This document shows positions 8,006-16,787 of a stretch of DNA of 64,000 nucleotides, piece after piece. This DNA comes from Peribacillus simplex (GTDB lineage Bacteria > Bacillota > Bacilli > Bacillales > DSM-1321). Numbering within the stretch: position 1 is the first letter of the stretch; every line of letters starts with the position of its first letter. The notes below the pieces were generated by a model. It saw only the letters and a list, made by a program, of their open reading frames with translations. It was not told the origin of the DNA and made no database searches. Made by a program: the position numbers and the translations under genes. Where the stretch lies: positions 2,818,001 to 2,882,000 of the forward strand of contig NZ_CP011008.1 of assembly GCF_001578185.1 (NCBI RefSeq). The letters run 5' to 3'.

Positions 8006-8179
8006 GTTAAAAAAATTAAATTCCGGAGCTAACCTTACAAAAAGGATTATGTACTTATGTAAAAAAAATTGATGATTTAGGGCTATTAGAATCCACCGAT
8101 CCATTTTGTATAGATTTTCATTCTTATAAACTGATATTCCGGGTGATAAAGTATGATTAACCCTTCAAGAAATCCAAAA

Positions 8180-8212
8180 TAAAAACCTTGTCCTCTACCC
8201 GGCAAGGTTTTT
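8180..8212 (-). terminator. terminator of the HicB-like gene
   Basis: AACCTTG (8184-8190) pairs with CAAGGTT (8203-8209), flanked by A and T runs on both sides; it directly follows the stop of the minus-strand gene. Confidence 0.75.
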
Positions 8213-8533
8213 TTATTTTTCATATGTGATATTTTCTATTTCAATCCTGAAGGGTGCAGCCTCACATATATTAATTCCCCTATCTAGATTTACCTTTTCC
8301 AAATCACTTGCATCCGGTATTGTTTTTTTATCATGAATAAAATGTTCGACCATGGATTCCAATAATTCTTGAGCGCAAGCTAAGGCATCTACCCGATTCC
8401 TACCGCTAACGGTAGAAATAATTCCTTCTCGCCTAAAATCCGGGAAACAAACTTGAACGGAAAAAGAGTCGATAATCAATGGGTGTTTTTCATAATAGAA
8501 TACGGCTGGATACTCAAATATTTGAATGGTCAA
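8213..8533 (-). CDS. HicB-like (type II antitoxin family) protein without HicA
   Basis: A 106-residue protein with the HicB partial RNase H-like layout: an N-terminal strand pair (IFEYPAVFYYEKHPLIIDSF, then VQVCFPDFR), a short loop where HicB has its glycine-rich turn, then helix DALACAQELLESMVEHFIHD and a final strand. HicB proteins normally neutralise the HicA mRNA interferase. No hicA-sized frame lies on either side: upstream is 110 bases of AT-rich DNA and downstream is a terminator. It also lacks an obvious C-terminal DNA-binding domain. It is either an orphan antitoxin or a housekeeping HicB-fold protein. Confidence 0.65.
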   Translation of the reverse strand: MTIQIFEYPAVFYYEKHPLIIDSFSVQVCFPDFRREGIISTVSGRNRVDALACAQELLESMVEHFIHDKKTIPDASDLEKVNLDRGINICEAAPFRIEIENITYEK

Positions 8534-8642
8534 AATATCATCCCTTCATACAATATATAGCATTTTAGTTAATTATAACATGAAATTCTATTAAAAATAG
8601 ATTTACTTACTTTTTCTTTGTTTGTCAAGATTATTTTTACAT

Positions 8643-8924
8643 TCAATAGGTTGTTATGTCCGTATCTACTACGAAACAAAAAAACACCAGAAAAATCAAA
8701 ATCACGATAACATTAAGGATTATTCCAATAATGCTGCACACTTTACCAGCTGTCACTAAACCATTTCCGGATTCACCAGTAAGATTAATTTCTTGTTTAC
8801 TCTTAGATGCAAATATTAAACCTAGAATACCCAATATGATGCCGATGAATGGAATAAGCAGGGACAATACCCCCATGATTAATGATACAATCGCTTTGCT
8901 GTTGGTTGGTTTAATTTCCGACAT
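8643..8924 (-). CDS. small DUF4190-type membrane protein
   Basis: A 93-residue protein with two membrane helices. It begins MSEIKPTNSKAIVSLIMGVL, the typical opening of DUF4190 proteins (N-terminal polar leader, first helix rich in G and L, then ILGLIFASKSKQEI). After a loop with GNGLVTAGKV comes the second helix IIGIILNVIVILIFLVFF. The family has no settled function. The ATG at 8924 is chosen because GAAGGTGG precedes it. The frame stays open upstream to 9182, but that DNA looks non-genic, with a GC-rich stretch at 9090-9180. Confidence 0.75.
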   Translation of the reverse strand: MSEIKPTNSKAIVSLIMGVLSLLIPFIGIILGILGLIFASKSKQEINLTGESGNGLVTAGKVCSIIGIILNVIVILIFLVFFCFVVDTDITTY

Positions 8925-9288
8925 AAATTCCACCTTCTTTCTTCCCCTTATATATACGGTTATTAAAAGCAAAAGATTCATATTTTTGTATTCACCATCT
9001 CTAAGATTCCTTGCTACCCTCCCGGTAAATTCCATACCCTTGGTCGGATCCTTACATTTATACCAGTTGATTTCAGAAATCCGTCCCCTTTTCGCCAACT
9101 GTCTGACAAGGCACCTCGCCGAAAGCGTCTGTGAGGCCTCCGCCAGCCAGTTATTCGGCAGGAGTTTCGCGAATTTCGTCAATTTAATGAGATTTTCATA
9201 AAACAGGGAAAAACCATAAAGTATAAACTAGTCCTAATTAAAGGTTCGGGATCAGACCTAGCCTACAGTTTTTTCTTAAAACGTTCCA

Positions 9289-9383
9289 GTTGATGGGAAC
9301 GGAAGGTAGAAGACTCCCCCTGCAGGAAAGCGTGTCCAAGGGTGACCCACAGGCGCAAAGAACGCCGAGGGCCGTAAGCATAT
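9289..9383. repeat. degraded copy of a GC-rich intergenic repeat
   Basis: The stretch starting GTTGATGGGAACGGAAGGTA matches the repeat at 43400-43524 (GTTGATTGGAACGGAAGGTA), and the match continues through the GACTCC, GGAAAGCG, GACCC-CAGGCG and GCCGAGG blocks. It is shorter and more diverged, and its right end is lost. The surrounding 8925-9390 shows no other gene. Confidence 0.6.
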
Positions 9384-9394
9384 CGAGCTTTAAA

Positions 9395-9425
9395 TGAAAA
9401 AAAGACAGCAATCGCTGTCTTTTTC
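9395..9425 (-). terminator. terminator of the acidic hypothetical gene
   Basis: AAAAAGACAGC pairs with GCTGTCTTTTT across a four-base loop, immediately after the minus-strand stop at 9427. It works in both directions. Confidence 0.8.
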
Positions 9426-9426
9426 G

Positions 9427-9837
9427 TCAATCCTTTATCGCATCTTCAAATGGCGCTGAAAATAAACCACTTGGCGCCAACATATCCGTATCCGATTCAC
9501 GGCTTTCCCCAACTACAATATATGAACCAGCTGGAAAAAAATCAAACATATCACTTTCCTTATGTATGATCAAGAAATATTCATATAAATCATCCATAAG
9601 TTCCTGATGTTCGTCTAATTTCATGATTTCTCCACATTCATCGATTTCAAAGTTTTCATTAATTGCATCTTGGAGTTCTTCATTATTTGAATACGCGATA
9701 TAAAAATCCACATCTCCACACTCCATGCATAGCAGGAGTTTTTCTTCTAGTGCTTCTTCATAGGATTTCTGAACGACCGCTTTTAAAATGGCATCAATCC
9801 TTTCAGGATTAGTTAGTTTAATTTTAGTCTTGAACAC
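9427..9837 (-). CDS. acidic hypothetical protein, 136 residues
   Basis: I do not recognise the family. The protein is rich in Asp and Glu and appears to be soluble and cytoplasmic. It has two Cys in MECGD and one in IDECGEI (about residues 38 and 68), a helical middle (LMDDLYEYFLIIHKE) and a hydrophobic segment FFPAGSYIVVGES near residue 105. The reading frame is open to a TTG at 9852, but the GGGGAGGG ribosome binding site overlaps that codon, so GTG at 9837, five bases after it, is the better start. It is monocistronic with its own terminator. Confidence 0.7.
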   Translation of the reverse strand: MFKTKIKLTNPERIDAILKAVVQKSYEEALEEKLLLCMECGDVDFYIAYSNNEELQDAINENFEIDECGEIMKLDEHQELMDDLYEYFLIIHKESDMFDFFPAGSYIVVGESRESDTDMLAPSGLFSAPFEDAIKD

Positions 9838-10093
9838 AAAATCCCTCCCCAATTAAATACAATGCCATTGAAAATTATATGACAGTTGAATGAAAAATAA
9901 AAAAAGTAAGCTCATACTTAGAGTACTAATAATCGAAAATCGGTACCTGTCCGTTTCCTATTAAATCCAAATACCATAGTTCGTTCCTTTTCCAGGGCAC
10001 CGGTTCCCTTTGTAGTTTCCTCCCTTATTATAACTTGATAGGAATCCTCCGCGCATATATTAATTTTGCCCGTATATTTAGAATGATAATCTT

Positions 10094-10996
10094 CTATAAT
10101 ACAAAGAAAAAGATGATCGGAAGCGTAATCAAGCTTAATGAAGTACTAATGAACGTAGCACTTGATACGAATTCAGGCTCTGTATTGAATTGGAGTGCAT
10201 ACATCGTAGTGTTGGCCGCCGTTGGCATGGCAGCTACGATGATCATGATATGCCTGACCATATCATCCACTGGTAAGGCAAGTGATAACAGGAAAGCAAT
10301 GGCTGGGGAAACAGCAAGTTTAAGAAGCAGTGAAACTGATAGTTTTCGGTAAGCAATATTTTTCAGTGAAATGTTGGCAAGCTGCATCCCGAGTGTAATC
10401 ATGATTGTCGGAATCGCTGCATTTGCAACTAGGTGAATAGCTTCCAAAACCGAATTGCTTAAAGGAATGTTCACTAACTGAAAAACCGCACCTGCAATAG
10501 CCCCATACACAATAGGCATCCTACATACTGCTTTAAGCGCTGTTTGAACCCCGTTTCCTTCCGGGCTGCCCTTCGCAGCGAAATAAATGCCAATAGTACA
10601 CATGACTAACTGTTGACCCACCATCAGGATAATTGCATAATCAAGGCCTGCCGCTCCGAATAGCAGGAAAATGACAGGTGTTCCATAATTCCCGTTATTC
10701 ATGAATGCGGACGCCAAAATCATTCCGCTTGTTTCAGTGACTGTATACTTACGGAAGAACGATATAATATAGACTAGCAAGACGAGAGAAAGGCAGAGCA
10801 CTATCGTGAATAAGAACAGGTAAAAATAATTAATCGAAAATTCTGCTGAATAAAAGGTTCGAAACACAAGAAAAGGTGACATTAAATATAATGCCATCGT
10901 GGAAATGGATTTTGTATCAAGTTTAAACTTTTTCTGACCGACGAACCCTAAAACAAAAATACCGAATATCGGTAAAAGAACACCCAAAAACCCCAT
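10094..10996 (-). CDS. AEC family permease (auxin efflux carrier type)
   Basis: Membrane transporter of the AEC family, 300 residues with about ten helices. The N-terminal half starts GVLLPIFGIFVLGFVGQKKF; the centre carries the family's NNGNYGTPVIF block (about residue 112), and the C-terminal half has AAMPTAANTTMYALQFN (about residue 255). Bacterial AEC proteins move malonate, malate or similar acids and sometimes amino acids; the substrate cannot be read here. ATG 10996 follows GAAGGTGATATT. It stands alone, divergent from guaD across 240 bases. Confidence 0.88.
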   Translation of the reverse strand: MGFLGVLLPIFGIFVLGFVGQKKFKLDTKSISTMALYLMSPFLVFRTFYSAEFSINYFYLFLFTIVLCLSLVLLVYIISFFRKYTVTETSGMILASAFMNNGNYGTPVIFLLFGAAGLDYAIILMVGQQLVMCTIGIYFAAKGSPEGNGVQTALKAVCRMPIVYGAIAGAVFQLVNIPLSNSVLEAIHLVANAAIPTIMITLGMQLANISLKNIAYRKLSVSLLLKLAVSPAIAFLLSLALPVDDMVRHIMIIVAAMPTAANTTMYALQFNTEPEFVSSATFISTSLSLITLPIIFFFVL

Positions 10997-11239
10997 AATA
11001 TCACCTTCATAATCCTAATGATTTTATTCTAACAATATCAGTTTTATAATTTTTTGTAAAAAATTCTTTCATACCGCTCCTGATTGAAATGTTATATATT
11101 CTCGTTAAGTAATTAATTTCCTTTATTTTCAGAAAATTCACTTCGGTTTTCGTCTTCAAATGGTATATTTTTATAGTATTCACGTTAAAAGAAGTAACAT
11201 TAAGCTTTTGGCTTATTAAATATGAAGGGGTGTTTTTTA

Positions 11240-11707
11240 ATGGATGTAAAATTCATGGAGATGGCTGTTCGACTTGCATATGAAAATGTATTGGCAAAGA
11301 ACGGAGGACCTTTTGGTGCAATAATCGTAAAAGATGGCACAGTTGTAGGAAGAGGATGTAATAATGTCACAACAGTCAACGATCCAACAGCTCACGCCGA
11401 AGTACAGGCGATTCGTGATGCATGCAGGCACCTCAACAGCTTTCAGCTTACAGATTGTGAAATATACACTAGCTGTGAACCTTGCCCAATGTGCATTGGT
11501 GCCATTTATTGGGCACGTCCAAAAGCCATTTATTACGCATGTACGAAAGAAGACGCTGCACACATCGGCTTTGATGATCACTTTATCTATCAGGAACTTG
11601 GCCTGCCAATGGAAAAGCGCATAATTAAAATGGAACAAATGTCTTTTAATAACCACGATTTACCATTCCGAACATGGGAGACCTATATTGAAAAAGTGAA
11701 ATATTAA
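11240..11707 (+). CDS. guaD: guanine deaminase
   Basis: Converts guanine to xanthine and ammonia in purine salvage and nitrogen scavenging; a 155-residue cytidine-deaminase-fold enzyme of normal length for the Bacillus type. The zinc site is explicit: HAEVQAI (His and catalytic Glu, about residue 53) and SCEPCPMCIGAIYWA (two Cys, about residue 83). The C-terminal part with FDDHFIYQEL and the aromatic end matches the domain-swapped Bacillus GuaD. ATG 11240 follows AAGGGGTG by eight bases; the upstream ATG at 11222 overlaps that site. Next to it lies a decayed adenine deaminase gene, so the purine salvage pair is half lost. Confidence 0.93.
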   Translation: MDVKFMEMAVRLAYENVLAKNGGPFGAIIVKDGTVVGRGCNNVTTVNDPTAHAEVQAIRDACRHLNSFQLTDCEIYTSCEPCPMCIGAIYWARPKAIYYACTKEDAAHIGFDDHFIYQELGLPMEKRIIKMEQMSFNNHDLPFRTWETYIEKVKY

Positions 11708-11736
11708 TCGGTTATATTTTTGCCAAAGGGGTTTCA

Positions 11737-13463
11737 GAATAGATGTCGCCGCAGGGAAAACGCCTGCAGATTGCGTCATTAAAAACGGTCAGATAATAGT
11801 TGTAAATGGTGATGCCCTAAACAGGCGACATAGCTATCGTCGATGGTTTTTTCGCTATCATCGGGAGTTATGAGCGTCTTTCAGAAATCGATGCTGCCGG
11901 AAGATTCGTCTCTCCTACATTCATTGATGGCCATGTCCATATTGAATCTCCGATGGTCAGGCATTCTGAACTCTCAAACATTCCCCTTTTTCGTGGTGTT
12001 ACCTGCATCGTTACAGATCCCCTTGAAATAGCCAATGTTTCTGGTAAAAAGGCATTCAATTTATGATTGAACAATCCGAGCATCTTCCTTTTGACTTCTA
12101 CTTCATGATGCCATATTGTGTACCTGCGACGGCGTTTGAACATTTTCGTGCTGCCTTAAGAAGTGAAGATTTAATTTCATTTTACCAAAACAAGAAAGTG
12201 ATTGGTTTAGCCGAAGTGATGGCTTTCCCGGACGTTTCACATGCGGAGGAGGATATGCTGCAAAAATTATACGATTCAAATAGACTAGGCAAAAGCATTG
12301 ATTGCCACTTAGCTGGATTATCCGAACAACAGCTCGATGTTTATATGAGTGCCGGCATTAAAACGGATCATGAATGCACTGCATCGGAGGAGGCAAAAGA
12401 ATGACTGCGAAAGCGAATGTATCTTTATGATCAGGGAAGGCACCGTTGCCAAAGACTTAATAAACCTGGTTCCAGCAATTAATGAGAAGAAATCCCGCCG
12501 TTGTTTATTCGTCACCGATGATCGGCACCTGGATGATATTGTATCTAAGGGGAGTATCGACCACAATGTTCGAATATCCTTAGAAACAGGTGTCCAGCCT
12601 ATTACCGCCATTCAAATGGCGACCATAAATGCAGCAGAATGCTTTGGTTTAACGGAACATGATGTCATAGCACCTGGATTCAAGGCAGACTTCCTTCTAT
12701 TAGATGATCTTGATTCAGTCATCATCCACTCGGTCTTTAAAGAGGGAAGCTTATGGTGCAAAATAATCGTTTACTTAACTTTCCAGCTGAAAAGGAACAG
12801 GCTATTGACGACGAGTTGAAGCACTCCGTTCAATTTCATGAAATAACGGAAGATGATTTGACGATACCTTTTAAAAATAAGCTTCCTTCTATTAATATTT
12901 AAAACTACAAACAGTTTGATTACAAAGCATTCGATTGAACCGGTTAGGGTTAATCATGGTCTATTCCAGTTCCCTGAACAAGTTGATCATATAAAACTGG
13001 CTGTAATTGAACGGCATCATTTGACCAACCAATTAGGTCTTGGGATCGTTAAAGGGCTCGGATTGAAATCAGGCGCAATTGCCATGACAGTAGCCCATAA
13101 TTCACATAATTTAATCATTGCCGGCACGAATGACCAAGATATGCTAATGGCCGCATAGGAAATCAAAAAGACTCAGGGTGGATTGGCCGTAATTCAAAAA
13201 GAGAAAATACTAGCCTCCCTCCCACCCCCAATTTCTGGATTGGTGAGTAAATGAACTTATATGATGTCGTTCATTCATTGAAACGAATCGATGGTGCCCT
13301 ATTGAAACCCGGTGCAAACAGGCATTTCAACCCTTTCCTTACACTTGCTTCCTTGGCGTTACCTGTCATCCCGGAAATTAAACTGACTGATCAGGGCTTA
13401 TTTTCCGTTTCTGAGTTTAGGCATATTCCTATCGAAGTCTCAAAGCCAGTCGATAAAATTTGA
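11737..13463 (+). pseudogene. adeC: decayed adenine deaminase gene
   Basis: Pieces of an adenine deaminase (adenine to hypoxanthine) are readable end to end in changing frames. They are RIDVAAGKTPADCVIKNG at 11737, then DGHVHIES (metal-binding HxH) near 11925, MIEQSEHLPFDFYFMMP from 12063, and MIREGTVAKDLINLVPAINE with LFVTDDRHLDD from 12427. They continue with MATINAAECFGLTEHD near 12616, AVIERHHLTNQLGLGIVKGL near 13000, and the C-terminal FLTLASLALPVIPEIKLTD to the stop at 13463. At least five frame changes or stops separate them, and the N-terminal codons and start are lost. The total span is close to the usual about 580 codons, so the damage is mostly point lesions and small indels. Confidence 0.88.
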
Positions 13464-13607
13464 CCCCCTTGTCGTTTTTTTTCTTCTCGCCCCAGTAATT
13501 TCTAAATGAATCAGGTTCCAACTCGACTTAAACCGGGAAAAGGATATAATGCGTATCATCTATGTTAAAATAAAAATAAACACAAATCTTTCTTGGAGGA
13601 GATAAAT

Positions 13608-14666
13608 ATGGCAAAACATGATCAACAAACCATAATTGGATACATTGGCACTTACACAAAAGGAAACAGCAAAGGCATTTACCGCTTTACTTTAGATACA
13701 GCAGAAGGAAAACTCAGTACACCGGTTCTTGCAGCAGAATTAACCGATCCGACTTATCTCGCCATAAGCCAGGACAAGAAGAATCTCTACGCCATTTTAA
13801 AAGAAGCGGGCAGCGGTGGAGTTTCAGCCTATTCGATTAGTGAAGAATCTGGTGAGCTTACCTACTTGGGCAAACAACTGACACCAAATGGTTCTTCCTG
13901 CCATATAAGTGTCGACAGCAAGAAACAGGTTTTGGTCACTTCCAGTTATGGAGAAGGCGTGATTGAATCATATCCGCTTCAGAACGAAGCGGTCCCTTTA
14001 CCTGTATCATCCACTGTTCGACATGAGGGTCACGGACCTAATGAAGAACGTCAGGAAAAAGCACACACTCACTTCGCTGGTTTTACACCGGACGAAAGAT
14101 TCATTGCTGTAGTCGATCTAGGAATAGATAAAGTGATAACTTATAAAATACATAATGGGATTATGGAAGAAGTAAACAGTTTATCCGTTGCACCAGGCAG
14201 CGGACCACGGCATTTGACCTTCCACCCAAACGGAAAATTTGCGTATGTCATGTCTGAGCTTGTACCAGAAGTCATTGTTTTAAGTTTCGACAGTCTAACC
14301 GGGAGTTTTTCTGAATTACAAACGGTCCGGACCATTCCCGAAGATTTCAAGGAAAACAGCCAGGGCAGCGCCATTCATATTTCTGATGACGGGAAATTCG
14401 TATATGCCGCAAACCGCGGACATGATAGTATAGCCGTTTACCAAATCAATCAAGAAACAGGGAAATTGGCATTCGTGGAACTGGTCAATTCCGAAGGGCA
14501 TTGGCCACGAGATTTTTCATTGGACCCTAGCGGAAAATTCCTGATCGCTTCTAATGAACAATCAGGAAACCTGACACTATATGCACGGAATGAACAGGAC
14601 GGAAAATTAACATTATTGCAAAAAGATGTTCAAGTTCCCTTTCCCGTTTGTGTGAAATTCCTTTAA
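13608..14666 (+). CDS. beta-propeller lactonase (6-phosphogluconolactonase family)
   Basis: A 352-residue seven-bladed propeller of the YkgB/Pgl lactonase family, which hydrolyses 6-phosphogluconolactone in the pentose phosphate route or related lactones. Propeller repeats are visible: YIGTYTKGNSKGIYRFTLD at the start, DPTYLAISQDKKNLYAI, GPRHLTFHPNGKFAYVMSE, SAIHISDDGKFVYAANRGHD and WPRDFSLDPSGKFLIASNEQ. No signal peptide, so cytoplasmic. ATG 13608 is chosen because TTGGAGGAG (13593-13601) is its ribosome binding site and not part of the protein. A strong terminator follows. Confidence 0.88.
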   Translation: MAKHDQQTIIGYIGTYTKGNSKGIYRFTLDTAEGKLSTPVLAAELTDPTYLAISQDKKNLYAILKEAGSGGVSAYSISEESGELTYLGKQLTPNGSSCHISVDSKKQVLVTSSYGEGVIESYPLQNEAVPLPVSSTVRHEGHGPNEERQEKAHTHFAGFTPDERFIAVVDLGIDKVITYKIHNGIMEEVNSLSVAPGSGPRHLTFHPNGKFAYVMSELVPEVIVLSFDSLTGSFSELQTVRTIPEDFKENSQGSAIHISDDGKFVYAANRGHDSIAVYQINQETGKLAFVELVNSEGHWPRDFSLDPSGKFLIASNEQSGNLTLYARNEQDGKLTLLQKDVQVPFPVCVKFL

Positions 14667-14677
14667 AATCTCTCATT

Positions 14678-14721
14678 AAAAAAGGATTGAAGCTTTTACC
14701 ACAGCTTCAATCCTTTTTTTA
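14678..14721. terminator. bidirectional terminator between lactonase and endonuclease genes
   Basis: AAAGGATTGAAGC pairs with GCTTCAATCCTTT across a short loop, flanked by A and T runs. It serves both convergent genes. Confidence 0.85.
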
Positions 14722-14725
14722 TAAT

Positions 14726-15523
14726 TTAATTCCATTTCTCCGCCATTTCGGGGAAATCTATAAATGGGTTTCGATTACCCTGAATCTCATGTATAGCCTG
14801 GTTTCTATGTTTTTCATAAGTGCTGACCGGAAAGAGCCGGTGCCATTCCATTAGCAGTGCCAGGTCAATATTGCCGTTATCGATGATTCCCTCATACCTG
14901 AGTAAAAAATACATGGTAGCCCTCGCTACGATGCCTTTCCCGTATTCAGGTTCGAATTTACCTTCGTCCGATTTCCCGCAACCCGCTTTTATTCCTGCAG
15001 CCGATGCTTCTGGGATATAATCCTCAAAATCATGGTATGGATAGTTACCCCGGCTACTGTTACAAGTTGGTTCGCAGGCGAACAGATGGTGCAAATCCCC
15101 CCTCATCGGTTCTTTTTTATTGAACCATGATTGAGGTACGACATGTTCACAATTAACGAGCATGTTCTCCATCTTCGTTGATTCAATCCCTTTTGACAAC
15201 TCTTCTAGGATACGGATATCTTCCTCAATGACTTCTATAGGATCCATTCCTTTACCGGAATACAGGCTTTTCAGCTTGCCATTTTCCTGTAAGTCAACCC
15301 AAGGGTAAACATGACGATGTGGTGAGTAGTTCAGCTGGTTTTTATGGGTTGCTACTAGTAGTTTCTTCAATCCTTCTCGGTCCAAGGAACCATCTTGATA
15401 GTATTCTCGCTTAAGTTCCTGATCTTTCGTTTCATCGTAGTATTCGCGGTTTTCATTGAAGTTCACATGCGCAGCCATTGCCATTTCCCGTTCTTTTTCA
15501 AGTATTTCAAAACTATTCTTCAT
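14726..15523 (-). CDS. endonuclease I family nuclease, no signal peptide
   Basis: A 265-residue beta-beta-alpha-metal nuclease of the EndA/NucM/Bsn family. The core motif NCEHVVPQSWFNKKEPMRGD (about residue 122) gives the catalytic His; LHHLFACEPTCNSSRGNYPY follows with the metal-binding Asn. A late EWHRLFPVSTYEKHRNQAI block is the family's second signature. Relatives such as B. subtilis Bsn (YurI) are secreted, but this one starts with a charged helix (MKNSFEILEKEREMAMAA) and shows no signal peptide. It may work inside the cell or leave by another route. ATG 15523 is followed downstream by a shared terminator at 14700. Confidence 0.88.
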   Translation of the reverse strand: MKNSFEILEKEREMAMAAHVNFNENREYYDETKDQELKREYYQDGSLDREGLKKLLVATHKNQLNYSPHRHVYPWVDLQENGKLKSLYSGKGMDPIEVIEEDIRILEELSKGIESTKMENMLVNCEHVVPQSWFNKKEPMRGDLHHLFACEPTCNSSRGNYPYHDFEDYIPEASAAGIKAGCGKSDEGKFEPEYGKGIVARATMYFLLRYEGIIDNGNIDLALLMEWHRLFPVSTYEKHRNQAIHEIQGNRNPFIDFPEMAEKWN

Positions 15524-15616
15524 CCACTCATCCCCCCGATTCTATTAAAACCTAACTTTTACCATAATTTAAGTTTAATAGAAATCCATTGAGAAAAAAA
15601 GGTGCTTTAGAAGTGT

Positions 15617-16231
15617 CTAACGAAGAATTTCTATAAAATGGGTAAGGATTTTCGCTGTCATTCCCCAGATTACTCGATCGTTATATAAGTAAAAATATTC
15701 TTCCATTTGTTTTGGCTGCCATTTATAATTCTCCCCGCCAACAATTAAATCTTGGGGGAAGTTTTCATGTGGTTCTATTTTATATTTCACATGATATATC
15801 TCTGGCGGTTTTTCCATGAAAAAGGAAAGCGGTACACTAAAAATGGTTTCTACCTCAGCTGGATTAGGGATTATCCGTTGATAGTTACGAACAAATCCTG
15901 CATAAGGATATACAATCATCCCAAAAGGGGATACCAAATAATCAATTGGAAAGACATTATAAATATCTTCTTTTTTCAAACCAAGTTCCTCATATGTTTC
16001 CCTAAGGGCAGCCGATTGTTCATCATGGTCCGACTTGTCTATTTTCCCGCCTGGAAAACAGATATCCCCTGGCTGCCTCCTAAGTGTGTGTGAACGCTCT
16101 TCAAAAAGAACATGTATTCCATCTTCTTTTTCTATAAGCGGAACCAATACAGCATACTTTGAAAAACTCTCACTACCTAAAATTTCAGGGGTATGTAATG
16201 TGAGTTTTTTTGTTATATCTTCATTCTTCAT
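15617..16231 (-). CDS. Nudix hydrolase, CoA pyrophosphatase type
   Basis: A 204-residue Nudix enzyme. The Nudix box reads GGKIDKSDHDEQSAALRETY followed by EELGL (about residues 72-96). Directly before it, VLFEERSHTLRRQPGDICFP is the UPF0035/CoA signature that marks hydrolases of CoA and acyl-CoA (NudL, YeaB, PCD1), which cut CoA into phosphopantetheine and 3',5'-ADP. The chosen start is ATG 16231, eight bases behind GAGGTG; the frame is open to 16285 but lacks a second binding site. Monocistronic; 16286-16590 upstream shows nothing recognisable. Confidence 0.88.
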   Translation of the reverse strand: MKNEDITKKLTLHTPEILGSESFSKYAVLVPLIEKEDGIHVLFEERSHTLRRQPGDICFPGGKIDKSDHDEQSAALRETYEELGLKKEDIYNVFPIDYLVSPFGMIVYPYAGFVRNYQRIIPNPAEVETIFSVPLSFFMEKPPEIYHVKYKIEPHENFPQDLIVGGENYKWQPKQMEEYFYLYNDRVIWGMTAKILTHFIEILR

Positions 16232-16591
16232 GTACCACACCTCTTCTGAAGTTAATATTGACAATATGAAATCGGTATTTTTCAACCAATCATTATCATT
16301 CCATTTTCAAACATCCGCTATAACTAAGCAAGGAAAACGATTCCAAAAATCCCCCCTTTAATTCGTCATAGATCTCTTATTCTTTCTATCCTTGTTATTT
16401 CATATAAATATAGGCCTTTTAAAAATCTAAGTGATAGAGGAATTAAATCTTATCCATTACTCCAAATCTAACTTTTCGTCACGAAAGGGAAATTCATTTT
16501 CTATTTAACCTACGGAAAAGCTAATTTATGTATGGACAAACCACAGGCTTTTAGAGTTTTTTTACGCGTTATACCCGGTCCTTTGACCATA

Positions 16592-16630
16592 TATAAAAGC
16601 ACCGTTCAAAGTTTCTGAACGGTGCTAAAA
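16592..16630 (-). terminator. hairpin downstream of the aminotransferase gene
   Basis: AGCACCGTTCA pairs with TGAACGGTGCT across a seven-base loop; read leftward it is followed by TTTTATAT. It lies about 160 bases after the minus-strand stop at 16788. Confidence 0.65.
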
Positions 16631-16787
16631 CTAAACGCAGCATCCTCAATTAAAAGGAAATATTTCCGAAAAAAACCGAATGTTGAAATAGGGAAAATCA
16701 ACAAGTACATATTGAACTCTATTTATATACCGAATTTTCAGGAAACGTATTTCAAGGCCACCTATTCTATTTCTGAAGTTTTTTTAT

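Noticed and set aside
8035-8159. Stop-free plus-strand run reading LQKGLCTYVKKIDDLGLLES and on
   Set aside because: No start or binding site; too short to tell from chance, though it could be a gene relic.
8925-9201. Open frames on both strands upstream of the DUF4190 gene (8643-9182 and 8656-9201)
   Set aside because: They owe their length to a GC-rich stretch; the real start of the minus gene is ATG 8924 with a ribosome binding site, and the plus frame is its shadow.
11020-11239. Purine riboswitch or PurR box ahead of guaD
   Set aside because: None of the conserved aptamer loops or CCGAAC boxes could be found.
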